A stretch of DNA of 64,000 bases, taken from NCBI GenBank assembly GCA_963813415.1, contig CAWEYW010000011.1, positions 186,001-250,000 on the forward strand, in the 5' to 3' direction. The first letter of the stretch is position 1, and each line of letters begins with the position of its first letter. A program made the position numbers and the translations under genes. Below the pieces are notes generated by a model. It made no database searches and was not told where the DNA came from. It worked only from the letters and a program-made list of their open reading frames with translations. Source of the stretch: CAIWHR01 sp963813415. Lineage in GTDB: Bacteria > Pseudomonadota > Gammaproteobacteria > Burkholderiales > Casimicrobiaceae. Positions 44,401-52,768 of this stretch are shown here, piece after piece.

Positions 44401-44483
44401 ATGATTCGATCGCGATCTGAGCATGGGTGGCGTTCGTCTCGTGCGGCGTGCTACTCGCAGATTGGAAACTTCCCCCCGAGCGT

Positions 44484-44545
44484 TGTCAGTGCACGCGTAG
44501 CGCGCACAGGTCGGCTATTGCGTGCGCACTCGCTACCACCTCCAA
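44484..44545 (+). repeat. Imperfect direct repeat, copy A
   Basis: TTGTCAGTGCACGCGTAGCG and following bases (44483 onward) match, with a few substitutions and short gaps, the segment at 51227-51285 in the same orientation. The pair brackets the copper/IS region. Confidence 0.55.
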
Positions 44546-44553
44546 AACTCCCC

Positions 44554-45640
44554 TGAACCACCCCGGATTTTCCGGAGAGCTCCGGGTTTGAGTCAGGCTG
44601 CCATCGGCAGCTGACCCGTTGACTGATAGTACGACGCTTCGAGTTCCGCTGGCGGCACGCTGCCAATCGGCTCGAGCAGCCGGCGGTGATTGAACCAGTC
44701 GACCCATTCCAGGGTCGCGTACTCGACGGCGTCGATATGCCGCCACGGGCCACGGTGGTGAATGACCTCCGTCTTGTAGAGCCCGATGATCGTCTCGGCC
44801 AGTGCGTTGTCGTAGGAATCACCGACGCTGCCCACCGACGGCTCGACCCCGGCTTCGGCCAACCGTTCGGAGTAGCGAACCGACAAGTACTGGCTGCCCG
44901 TGATGCACGACGCGGGCGGCGCCAGAGCGCGACCACAGCGCTTGCCTTAAACGCGTCCAGGACCAACGCGGTGTCCATCGAGCGCGCCACCCGCCAGCCG
45001 ATGATGCGCCGGGCGAACACGTGATCACAAAGGCGACATAAACGAACCCGGTCCAGGTGGCGACATAGGTGAAGTCAGCCACCCACCGCTGATTAGGACG
45101 GCTGGCCTGGAATTGTCGGTTGACCCGATCGAGTGGCCGGGCCGCGCTGTCATCGGGGATCGTGGTCCGACACTTCCTCCCGCCCACGACACCGCGCAGA
45201 CCCTGCGCGCGCATCAGCCGCTCGACCGTGCAGCGCGCCACCACCTGCCGCTCGCGGCCGAGCTGCCGCCAGACCTTGCGCGCTCCGTAGACGCGGAAAC
45301 TCGCCTCGTGCACGCGGCGAATCTCCGGCACCAGCGCACGATCACGCCGCAGCGCGGCGGCAGGCGTTCCGGATGAGCTTGTCGCGCTTTGTGCTCGTAG
45401 TACATCGATGGGGCGATCGGCAACTGCGCGCGGATCGACTCGACCTCGTACTCGGCCCGGTGTTCGTCGATGAACGACACCATTACTTCGGTCGGCGGTC
45501 GAGCTCCGCCTGGGCGAAAAAAGCCGACGCCTTGCGCAGGATCTCGTTGGCCCGCTTCAGCTCACGATTCTCCCGCTCGAGCTCCTTGAGCTGGTCACGC
45601 TCCGGACTGGAGGATTCTCCATCGTGTGTTTGCAGATCGC
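44554..45640 (-). mobile_element. Decayed IS3-family insertion sequence, one end intact
   Basis: The end at 44554-44578 begins TGAACCACCCCGG and matches the terminal inverted repeats of IS3-family elements. Inside it are the 3' end of orfA (a Lys/Glu-rich coiled segment reading LKELERENRELKRANEILRK) and an orfB broken into several frames. The opposite end and most of orfA are missing, so the copy cannot transpose by itself. It lies between dusA and the copper ATPase gene. Confidence 0.85.
44593..45483 (-). pseudogene. IS3-family transposase orfB, frameshifted
   Basis: The DDE integrase reading frame is split over three or four frames. A piece reading SFIDEHRAEYEVESIRAQLP shifts near 45360 into EIRRVHEASFRVYGARKVWR and the first catalytic Asp (WVADFTYV). 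A one-base loss near 45025 shifts again (FARRIIGWRVARSMD), and about 8 bases are missing near 44900 exactly where HHSDRG with the second catalytic Asp should be. The last part (DSYDNALAETIIGLYKTEV) carries the catalytic Glu and is intact to the stop at 44593. Non-functional. Confidence 0.88.
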
Positions 45641-45839
45641 GACTTCACTGCTCTGCAACAAGGACCGTCTCTCCTCACAGGCACGGTCGCAAGAATTCGA
45701 GGCTTGACCGACGCCGAGAATTGTCAACGCAACGCCCAGCGAAAGCCTCGCTCCAGTTCCGCCATGGCATTGCTTTGATACCAATGCCCGGGATCGGCGT
45801 GGCGGAGCTTATCAGCGGCCTCGGAGGGATGTAGTCGAC

Positions 45840-48272
45840 TTAAAGCTTCAGCGTGCGCAGGCGCAGCGCATTCACTATGACCGATACCGAGCTGAGCGAC
45901 ATTGCCAGCGCGGCGATGATCGGGCTCAAGAGCAGACCGAACGTCGGGTAGAGGACGCCAGCGGCAATGGGAATGCCGATCGCGTTGTAGGCGAACGCAA
46001 ATACCAGATTTTGTCGGATGTTACGCATCGTCGCCCGGCTCAAGACGATGGCCCGCGCAATGCCGGCAAGATCACCCTTCACCAAGGTTATTCCGGCGCT
46101 CTGGATGGCGACTTCCGTCCCTGTTCCCATGGCGACGCCAACCGCGGCTTCGGCCAGAGCCGGCGCATCGTTCACCCCGTCGCCTGCCATGGCAACAACG
46201 CGACCTTCAGCCGTGAGTTTCTTGACCATACGATTCTTGTCCTGTGGAAGGACATCGGCTTCGACTTCCTCGATGCCGAGCTTACGGGCGACCGCCTCGG
46301 CAGTCGTCCTGTTATCGCCGGTCAGCATCACGATCCGTATGCCGTCTTTCGTAAGGGTGTCGAGGGCCGCCTGGGTCGTTGACTTGATCGGGTCGGCAAT
46401 TGCAATCACACCGCCCGGCTTGCCGTCTACCGCGAGAAACAAGGCAGTCGCCCCATCGTTGCGAAGTTCGTCGGCCTTGTGTTCAAGATCGCCGAGCGCA
46501 ATGCCGAAATCCGCCATCAGCTTCGCGTTGCCCAGCGCCACCGACCTGCCGCCGATCTTTCCGGTGACACCCATGCCGGTGACCGAGGCGAAGTCCGTCG
46601 GCTCTCGAATTGCAGCATTGCGCTCCTGGGCGGCGGTGACGATCGCTGCCGCAAGAGGGTGTTCGCTGGACCGTTCGAGGCTGGCTGCCAATGACAGAAT
46701 CTCGGACTCCGAGAGTTCCGCAGCGGCAACGATGGCCGTCACCTTGGGCTTGCCCTCTGTGAGCGTACCGGTCTTGTCGACGACCAGCGTATCCACCTTT
46801 TCCATGCGCTCAAGAGCCTCGGCCGACTTGATCAGGACGCCCGCACCAGCGCCTTTGCCGATGCCCACGCCGATCGACATTGGCGTCGCCAGGCCAAGCG
46901 CACAGGGGCAAGCGATGATGACGACCGAGACCGCCGCGATCAGGGCGTAAGAAAGCGCGGGAGCCGGGCCCCAAACAGCCCACGCGACGAACGCAAGGAC
47001 CGCCACGCCAAGTACGGCCGGTACGAAGTAACCCGACACAGTGTCCGCCATCCGCTGAATCGGTGCCCGGCTCCGCTGCGCTTCGGCGACCATGGTCACG
47101 ATGCGCGCGAGCATGGTATCCGCACCCACTTTGTCGGCACGCATGACCAGAGAACCGGTGCCGTTGACGGTCCCTCCGATTATCTTGTCACCTGGCTGCT
47201 TGGCGGAGGGCATCGACTCACCGGTGACCATCGATTCATCCACGACACTCTTGCCATCGAGAACTTCGCCATCGACTGGCACGCCGTCACCGGGCCGTAC
47301 ACGAAGATGATCGCCGACCTGAACCAGCTCAAGTGCCACATCCTCATCGTCGCCGTCAGTGCGCAAGCGGCGCGCTGTCTTGGGTGCCAATTTGAGCAAC
47401 GCGCGGATTGCACCGCCGGTCTGCTCGCGGGCGCGCAGTTCCAGCACCTGGCCCAGGAGTACGAGAACAGTGATTACAGCAGCGGCTTCGAAGTAAACGG
47501 AGACCTCGCCGCCCATCCCGCGGAACCCGGCAGGGAACATTCCCGGCGCAAAGGTCGCGAACAGGCTGTAGAGGTAGGCAGCACCTGTCCCGAGGGAAAT
47601 CAACGTGAACATGTTCAGGCTGCGGTGCACGACCGACGCCCAAGCGCGTTCGAAGAACGGCCAGCCGGCCCACAAGACGACCGGCGTGGATAGAGCCAAT
47701 TGAATCCAGGTGGAGATGCGCGGCGGGACAAGGTCGTGCAGGCCCAGACCGGGGATGTGGCCACCCATTTCCAGGATGAAGACCGGCAACGTCAGAATCA
47801 ACCCGATCCAGAACCTCCGGGTCATGTCCGCGAGTTCGCGGTTCGGACCGATGGCTGCTATCGCGGCGACCGGCTCCAATGTCATCCCGCAGATAGGGCA
47901 ATTGCCCGGTCCCGCTTGGCGAATCTGCGGGTGCATCGGACAGGTGTAGATCGCACCGTCGATCGTTCGCCCGGTAGCAGGCGGCGTTGGTGCATGCGAA
48001 TTTGGGCGGGTCACCTGATACTTCGCGGGGTTGGCCGCGAACTTGGCCTCACAACCCGAGCTGCAGAAGTAAATCGGCTTGCCCTCATGCTGCTGCACAT
48101 GCGGTGAATCGACCGTCACGGTCATTCCGCACACAGGATCAGTCAGCGCTTGAGCCGGCATTTCGGCGACCGGCGTCGGGGGGTCTGTCAATTCGCCAGA
48201 GCGACCGCTTCTGGAGTGCTGATCTGCCCTGTGATCTTTGCGGATCGATTGGTTGGACGTCGGTTCAATCAT
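45840..48272 (-). CDS. copA: Copper-translocating P1B-type ATPase with YHS and metal-binding N-domains
   Basis: An 810-residue heavy-metal pump. The N-terminus lacks the classical CxxC HMA domain; instead it has a YHS domain (DPVCGM at 45-50, YFCSSGCEAKF near 68) and a heavy-metal-binding segment (YTCPMHPQIRQAGPGNCPIC, 109-128). Then follow 8 membrane helices, the ion-binding CPC in IIACPCALGLATP (near 456), the phosphorylated Asp in DKTGTLTEG (near 496) and GDGVNDAPAL. The YHS-HMBD-CPC layout is typical of silver/copper efflux pumps (CopA/SilP-like). No CueR-type box was recognised upstream. It sits between IS remnants and genes for Met-rich exported proteins. Confidence 0.93.
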   Translation of the reverse strand: MIEPTSNQSIRKDHRADQHSRSGRSGELTDPPTPVAEMPAQALTDPVCGMTVTVDSPHVQQHEGKPIYFCSSGCEAKFAANPAKYQVTRPNSHAPTPPATGRTIDGAIYTCPMHPQIRQAGPGNCPICGMTLEPVAAIAAIGPNRELADMTRRFWIGLILTLPVFILEMGGHIPGLGLHDLVPPRISTWIQLALSTPVVLWAGWPFFERAWASVVHRSLNMFTLISLGTGAAYLYSLFATFAPGMFPAGFRGMGGEVSVYFEAAAVITVLVLLGQVLELRAREQTGGAIRALLKLAPKTARRLRTDGDDEDVALELVQVGDHLRVRPGDGVPVDGEVLDGKSVVDESMVTGESMPSAKQPGDKIIGGTVNGTGSLVMRADKVGADTMLARIVTMVAEAQRSRAPIQRMADTVSGYFVPAVLGVAVLAFVAWAVWGPAPALSYALIAAVSVVIIACPCALGLATPMSIGVGIGKGAGAGVLIKSAEALERMEKVDTLVVDKTGTLTEGKPKVTAIVAAAELSESEILSLAASLERSSEHPLAAAIVTAAQERNAAIREPTDFASVTGMGVTGKIGGRSVALGNAKLMADFGIALGDLEHKADELRNDGATALFLAVDGKPGGVIAIADPIKSTTQAALDTLTKDGIRIVMLTGDNRTTAEAVARKLGIEEVEADVLPQDKNRMVKKLTAEGRVVAMAGDGVNDAPALAEAAVGVAMGTGTEVAIQSAGITLVKGDLAGIARAIVLSRATMRNIRQNLVFAFAYNAIGIPIAAGVLYPTFGLLLSPIIAALAMSLSSVSVIVNALRLRTLKL

Positions 48273-48505
48273 CGCTTTCTCCGCTTCATGACACGGATGG
48301 CCAAAAGTAGGACTCGAAACTCCAATCTAAGGACAAGCATCGTGGTGTGTGGCCGCCGCTGCTGGCTTCCGTTGCCGTAAGGCGCGGCGCGAACCGAGCT
48401 GATCCAGTCACCATCGACGACAACACATTGCATCGGCAATATGACGCTGCCCCGGTTTAACGTTCATCAGCATGTTGGTAACTTTCTGGTGAACGGAGGG
48501 CGAGA

Positions 48506-48706
48506 TTGGGAAAGAAGGAGACGGTTCCGAATCGGCGATACACCGAGGAGTTCACGACCGAGGCGGTCAGATTGGCGTCGACGGGTGGCAACGCCGCCGC
48601 CAATCGATTGGGGATTCCGCAGTCGACCATGCCGAACTGGGTTCGGCATGGTCGCGAAGGGCGTCAAATCCCGGCACACGTAGAATCAAGGCTCATGGCT
48701 GCGTAG
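48506..48706 (+). pseudogene. Orphan IS3-type orfA N-terminal fragment
   Basis: A 66-residue frame opening with MGKKETVPNRRYTEEFTTEA and LGIPQSTMPNWVRHG is the helix-turn-helix N-terminus of an IS3/IS407-type orfA. After about residue 55 the sequence departs from the family and stops; no orfB follows. It is in the orientation opposite to the IS3 copy at 44.6-45.6 kb and lies on the other side of copA. About 230 bases upstream (to copA) contain no gene. Confidence 0.65.
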
Positions 48707-48841
48707 CCTGGTGTACGTCAAATCGAGGCAGGGTCAGCCCGTCGGCCGATAGTGCGTGAGCCGGCCGACGGTGGGTCCGGCTGTTCGTAGAAAGCCGCCG
48801 TGGCCAATCCAAAGAGGCGTGGCGGCTTCAGGGGACGGTGC

Positions 48842-49465
48842 TCAACCGGCACCGCGGCCCCAGCCACGTTGCAGCTGGTCCCGTTGCTCCTTCGTGAGTA
48901 CGGCGTCCATTTGCTTCTGCGCATCCGCTCCCGAGGCCCACATCTGCTGGCGAAGGCCCTCGATGTTCTTGTACGCCTTGCCGATGGCTGCATCGTCAGC
49001 TTTGCCCGAGGCGGACAGCTCGCGCAGCTTGAACTGCTGCTCCTGCATCTTGCCCATCAGCTCCCAATGCTTGGTGGACAGGGCCTCCTGAATCTTGGTG
49101 ATCTTTTCACGCTGATCGTCGGTGAGGTTGAGCGCTCCGGCGGCATTGGCGCCGTAGCCGTACATCATCCCCGGCCCCATGCCATTTCCACCGTAGCCGT
49201 ACATCATCCCCGGCCTCATGCCATTTCCACCGTAGCCGCCCATCATCCCCGGCCCCATACCATAACCACCGTAACCACCCATCATCCCGGCTCCAGGGCC
49301 GTAACCGCCGTAGCCACCCATCATCGCGGGCCCCTGAGCATTGCCGCCGTAACCACCCATCATCCCAGGTCCCATGCCGTAGCCGCCTGTCTGAGCAAAC
49401 GCGAGCGGCACGGTTACCGCGATTGCAACCGCCGCGAGTGCCGCGGAGATAGTCACTTTCTTCAT
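48842..49465 (-). CDS. Exported Met/Gly/Tyr-repeat protein with Spy/CpxP-like domain
   Basis: A 207-residue periplasmic protein. Signal peptide MKKVTISAALAAVAIAVTVP... cleaved after LAFAQ (residue 25). Residues 32-109 are six 13-residue repeats of the form GPGMMGGYGGNGM, rich in Met and Tyr. The C-terminal part (about 113-200) is a helical Spy/CpxP-like domain with LTDDQREKITKIQ and LTKEQRDQLQR, the LTxxQ motifs of the family. ATG 49465 follows AAGGAGAAACAC. Met-rich repeats commonly bind Cu(I), so a role as periplasmic copper chaperone or sensor beside copA is plausible but inferred. Confidence 0.85.
   Translation of the reverse strand: MKKVTISAALAAVAIAVTVPLAFAQTGGYGMGPGMMGGYGGNAQGPAMMGGYGGYGPGAGMMGGYGGYGMGPGMMGGYGGNGMRPGMMYGYGGNGMGPGMMYGYGANAAGALNLTDDQREKITKIQEALSTKHWELMGKMQEQQFKLRELSASGKADDAAIGKAYKNIEGLRQQMWASGADAQKQMDAVLTKEQRDQLQRGWGRGAG
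49139..49372 (-). repeat. Six 39-bp coding repeats
   Basis: Tandem units encoding the 13-residue Met/Gly/Tyr repeat of the exported protein gene. Units differ by third-position and a few replacement changes (MMGGYGG against MMYGYGG), so the array is not a recent slippage product. Confidence 0.88.
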
Positions 49466-49657
49466 GTGTTTCTCCTTCGTGGTCGTCTTGGGAAGAGCCG
49501 TGATACGTGACGTACCCATGTCAATGTCCTTGCGTTAGATTGCAGACTGAGGGTCTGCGCCTATGCCGCGCCAAGGCGCGCCGACCGCGTGGAACCGGAT
49601 CGAGCCGGGACCCACGCATGCAGGGCAGACGTGCACCGCCCCGCGGATCAGCGCGGC

Positions 49658-50044
49658 TTAGAGCCGGAGGCGAGTGAAGCGAAGGAATGGCGGCACATCC
49701 GAACTCGAATGTGCGGCCTGCGCCAGCCGGAAAGCCGGAGGAGAAGCGAGGACGACGCGGACGTTGTTGACCGCAACGATCAGCGGTTGCGCGTCCGGTT
49801 GATCGCCGAGGGGTGGAAGCTTGGTTACGACCGGAACGTCGGCCTTGCAGAACTGCTCGCAGCCGACCGGTGTGTCTTCATCAGAGGAATGTTGGCTCGC
49901 ATTCGCGGCGACCGCATGAACCGGCGCGATGCTCGGCTCAACCCAGCCACACGCATGCGCGATCCCCACGAATAGCGCGAAGAGCCACACTCCGAGCGCG
50001 ACGCCGGTTATGGTCTTGCGCTGCTGACGGCATGGCCTAAACAC
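49658..50044 (-). CDS. Small exported Cys-containing protein of unknown function
   Basis: A 128-residue protein starting at GTG 50044 (no in-frame ATG near). Positively charged N-terminus and a hydrophobic segment (about 13-30, VALGVWLFALFVGIAHA) look like a signal peptide or anchor; the exported part has ACGWVEPS and VGCEQFCKADVPVV with three Cys and ends in FLRFTRLRL. I do not recognise a named family, though similar short proteins (DUF2946-like) occur next to copper-resistance genes. An FNR-type site lies 60 bases upstream of the start. Confidence 0.65.
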   Translation of the reverse strand: MFRPCRQQRKTITGVALGVWLFALFVGIAHACGWVEPSIAPVHAVAANASQHSSDEDTPVGCEQFCKADVPVVTKLPPLGDQPDAQPLIVAVNNVRVVLASPPAFRLAQAAHSSSDVPPFLRFTRLRL

Positions 50045-50104
50045 GCTAATGCGACCTCACGACGATAACGAAGTTCCGGTCCAGACCGCGTACCGATGCA
50101 GAAT

Positions 50105-50118
50105 TTGACTCAAATCAA
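50105..50118. promoter_or_regulatory. FNR/Anr-type binding site
   Basis: TTGAC-TCAA-ATCAA matches the TTGAT-N4-ATCAA consensus of FNR-family regulators at nine of ten positions. Its centre is about 67 bases before the GTG of the small Cys-containing exported protein gene, consistent with activation of that minus-strand gene. The rest of 50119-50381 contains no gene I can recognise. Confidence 0.6.
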
Positions 50119-50381
50119 AGCCAATGCTCGGCCACGCAACAGCAATCAACCGAAGGGGCCGTTTCACGCCAGGCAGCGGCCGCAAAGTCGTCTTTCGCCT
50201 CGGCTCATCTCGCACAGCGCTCCCATACAATGCTGCGCTGGTCTCGTTCCGTCCGGTGTGGCCTGGATTACAGTTTGTTTGCAGTGTGCAGATTACTTCG
50301 TGACGGCTGCTTGCTTGTTCGACGGCGCGTCCGCACGACCAAACCCGCGACGCTTGGTTTCGCGTGATCGGACCTGTCCAA

Positions 50382-50852
50382 TTACTTGCTCTTCCGTTTG
50401 ACGACCCATGCTACGAGGCCGGCAACCACGAGGACAAGCAGGATGGGCAACCATATCCCACCATATCCACCCATCCAGCCGGCGCCGTAGCCACCCATCA
50501 TGCTGGAACCGAAGCCGCCTTGCCCTTGTCCTTGGCCGTACATCATGCCTGGACCGTAGCCGCCTTGTGCCGGTCCTTGTGCCGGTCCTTGTGCCGGTCC
50601 TTGTGCCGGTCCTTGTGTCGACCCTTGCGCTTGCCCTTGGCTTGGCACTTGTGGCGACCCTTGCGCCTGCCCTTGGCTTGGCACTTGCGCTTGGCCGTAC
50701 ATCATGCCGGGGCCTGTTTCGTAGCCGCGCGACGCTGCCGTCGCCGGCGCAGAATTGGGCACCGTCTGCGCAAACGTGAAGGGTACGGTCACTGCAATTC
50801 CCAATGCCGTGATGGCGGCGGCGATTGTCAGCTTCGTCACGTGTCTGGTCAT
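50382..50852 (-). CDS. Exported Gln/Gly/Met-rich repeat protein with C-terminal membrane anchor
   Basis: A 156-residue protein with a signal peptide ending in VPFTFAQ (residue 29), a low-complexity middle (QGQAQG, QVPSQGQAQG, four GPAQ repeats), two GPGMMYGQ motifs, SMMGGYGAGWMGGYGG and a terminal helix IWLPILLVLVVAGLVAWVV ending in KRKSK. ATG 50852 follows AAGGAGAAACAC, the same leader seen before the Spy-like Met-repeat gene; the signal peptides and the GPGMMYG motif are also alike, so the two genes look paralogous in origin. It may bind copper through Met; function unknown. Confidence 0.82.
   Translation of the reverse strand: MTRHVTKLTIAAAITALGIAVTVPFTFAQTVPNSAPATAASRGYETGPGMMYGQAQVPSQGQAQGSPQVPSQGQAQGSTQGPAQGPAQGPAQGPAQGGYGPGMMYGQGQGQGGFGSSMMGGYGAGWMGGYGGIWLPILLVLVVAGLVAWVVKRKSK
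50564..50695 (-). repeat. Coding microrepeats: 4 x 12 bp and 2 x 36 bp
   Basis: Four identical 12-mers CTTGTGCCGGTC (50564-50611) are followed by two nearly identical 36-base units. They encode GPAQ and QGQAQG(S/A)PQVPS repeats. The perfect identity of the 12-mers indicates recent slippage. Confidence 0.9.
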
Positions 50853-51412
50853 GTGTTTCTCCTTCGTGATCCTGTCGCAGCGTGCCGTGGTGTCAGGCGA
50901 TGTGATCATGACGATCTCATTCGGCGCCGCGCCAGTCGACCGTTCATCGCTCAATCCCCGTGATTCTGGTACGCCAAATTCCTCACTCTGGGCCTCCTGG
51001 TCGTGATAACCATGCCAAGCGAGACAAATCGAGTCCGCTCTCGCATTCATGGCAATCTACCCTGACACCCCGCTAATGTCGGTACGGCAGCGAACATAGC
51101 CATACTTACTGCAGCGGTTGGCTCCATACCGGCGAAAGCGCCATTGCTGCGGCCTTACGTCACGCGTCAGAGCAATGGTCGCTTGTGCGCGAACTGAGAG
51201 GCGCGGAGAGAAGTCACCTGGAGCAATTGTCAATGCACACGTAGCGCAAACGAGGCGGCCATCCGCACTCACTCACTGCTTGCCGCAGAAAATCCTCAGT
51301 CGGCCGGTGTCGACCCTAAGTTGACGGTCACCACGCTCTGAAGCAGTCATGAAGCCTACGGAAACGGTCGTACAGGAACCACCTTCCCTGCGCGGGAATG
51401 TCCGCCAGCAAA
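50853..51412. other. 560-base gap without a convincing gene
   Basis: Between the start of the Gln/Met-rich protein gene and the 3' end of the sensor kinase gene. Open frames here are short and lack coding character. It contains copy B of the direct repeat (51227-51285). No promoter could be assigned. Confidence 0.6.
51227..51285 (+). repeat. Imperfect direct repeat, copy B
   Basis: TTGTCAATGCACACGTAGCG and the following AGGCGGCCAT...CGCACTC match copy A at 44484-44545 in the same orientation; about 30 of the first 35 bases agree by eye. Confidence 0.55.
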
Positions 51413-52768
51413 TCAACTGCCCATGCGCTTCGCCAAGAAGTGCACAGTCACGCAAAGACCGCGTCCGCCCGCGGCCGTCTCGAAGGCCACGGTCGCGCCA
51501 CAGAGGTCAGCGATGCGTTGCACGATGGACAGGCCGAGCCCACTTCCCTGTTCACCGGTACCTTCGCCGCGGTGAAACCGCTCGCCGAGGCGCGCACGCT
51601 CCTCGGGCGGGATCCCCGGCCCGTCGTCGACAATCCGGCAAACCGGGAGGTCTCCACCCGTAACCTCGATGCGGATCTCGCGACCCAGCCCCGCGGCATA
51701 CCGCACGGCATTGTCGACCAGATTGCGCAGCAGGATCTGCAGCAGGGCCGGCTCGACCGCAACCATGGCGGACGCTGGCGCCTCGACCGACAGTTCGAGG
51801 CCGCGTTCCATTGCCGACTGCGCATGCATCGCAGCGACCTCTCTAGCGACGGCAGCGAGGTCAGCGGTCTCAACCGGACCTGCGGCCCGCGCCGGATCGA
51901 GCCGCGCCAGCGTCAGCAGCTGGCCGATCAGATGCGCCGCTCGATCGCTGCCCGCGATGACGCCCCCGAGCGCGTGGCGCCGCTGCGCCTCGTCGTCTGC
52001 CGCAAGGGCGACTTCCGCCTGCGCACGCAGCGCGGCGATCGGCGTGCGCAGTTCGTGCGCAGCATCCGCGGTGAAGCGGCGCTCGTGTTCCATCGACGCC
52101 CGCACGCGTTCGAACAGCGAGTTGAGGCTTGTCACGAGCGGCGCCACCTCACGCGGGGGCGACCCGACATCGAGCGGGGCAAGGTTCGCGGGATCGCGCC
52201 GCGCGACCGCCTGGCCAACCGCGCCCAATGGGGCGAGGCCGAGCGTCACTGCTATCCAGAGCAACAGGCCAAGCACCGGAAGCGCGACCACCAGCGGTGC
52301 CGCGAGCCCGCGCGCGACGGCGAGCGCGATCGCCTCCCGCGCGCCGAGGACCTCACCGACCTGCACCAGGATCTTGCGGTGTGGGTCGTAGCTCGAGAAA
52401 ACCCGCCAGTTCCGACCTTCGACCTCGACGTCGTCGAAGCCTTCGGTGCGCGGTGAAAGGCGCCGGTTGGGCGCGTTCGCCGAATGCGTCCGCAGGGTCT
52501 TGCCGTCCCAGATCTGAAAGGCGACGCTGCGCGCGTAGCGGTGAAGCTGGGGAGCGTGCTCGAGCTCGAGGTCGCCGAGATCTTCGCCGGCCTGGGCGAC
52601 GAGCAGCGCGGCCGACTGCGCCAGATAGCCGTCGAGGAGTTCGTCGGTCTCGTGCCGTGCGTCGCGATACGCGAACACTCCCGCGCCGATCCACGCGACG
52701 GCGACACTGCCGAGTACGAGCGCCAGCACACGGTTGCGCAGCGATGGCGCACCGGAACGCTCAACCAC
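51413..52768 (-). CDS. QseC-type sensor histidine kinase
   Basis: A 451-residue membrane kinase: helix 1 about 14-33, a periplasmic sensor region (about 35-150, with FQIWDGKTLRTHS as in QseC/PmrB relatives), helix 2 about 156-178, HAMP-like linker, then HisKA with TADAAHELRTPIAALRAQ (His238) and the HATPase motifs NLVDNAVRYA, DDGPGIPPEE and GSGLGLSIVQRI. GTG 52768 overlaps the end of the regulator gene; the longer frame to 52909 lies in that gene and is rejected. It ends the cytochrome operon, so it probably controls it in response to a redox or ligand signal, which is inference. Confidence 0.9.
   Translation of the reverse strand: MVERSGAPSLRNRVLALVLGSVAVAWIGAGVFAYRDARHETDELLDGYLAQSAALLVAQAGEDLGDLELEHAPQLHRYARSVAFQIWDGKTLRTHSANAPNRRLSPRTEGFDDVEVEGRNWRVFSSYDPHRKILVQVGEVLGAREAIALAVARGLAAPLVVALPVLGLLLWIAVTLGLAPLGAVGQAVARRDPANLAPLDVGSPPREVAPLVTSLNSLFERVRASMEHERRFTADAAHELRTPIAALRAQAEVALAADDEAQRRHALGGVIAGSDRAAHLIGQLLTLARLDPARAAGPVETADLAAVAREVAAMHAQSAMERGLELSVEAPASAMVAVEPALLQILLRNLVDNAVRYAAGLGREIRIEVTGGDLPVCRIVDDGPGIPPEERARLGERFHRGEGTGEQGSGLGLSIVQRIADLCGATVAFETAAGGRGLCVTVHFLAKRMGS

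Noticed and set aside
48273..48505. CueR-type operator upstream of copA
   Set aside because: Looked for a MerR-family dyad with a long spacer; no convincing inverted repeat was found.
48718..48993. 91-codon minus frame overlapping the end of the Met-repeat protein gene
   Set aside because: No domain; it overlaps the Spy-like domain coding sequence in another frame.
49139..49372. Possible CRISPR or minisatellite array
   Set aside because: The repeats are in frame, encode a 13-residue unit and have no unique spacers; they are coding repeats.
51057..51272. 71-codon minus frame in the gap before the sensor kinase
   Set aside because: No ribosome-binding site, no family and it covers the direct-repeat copy B.
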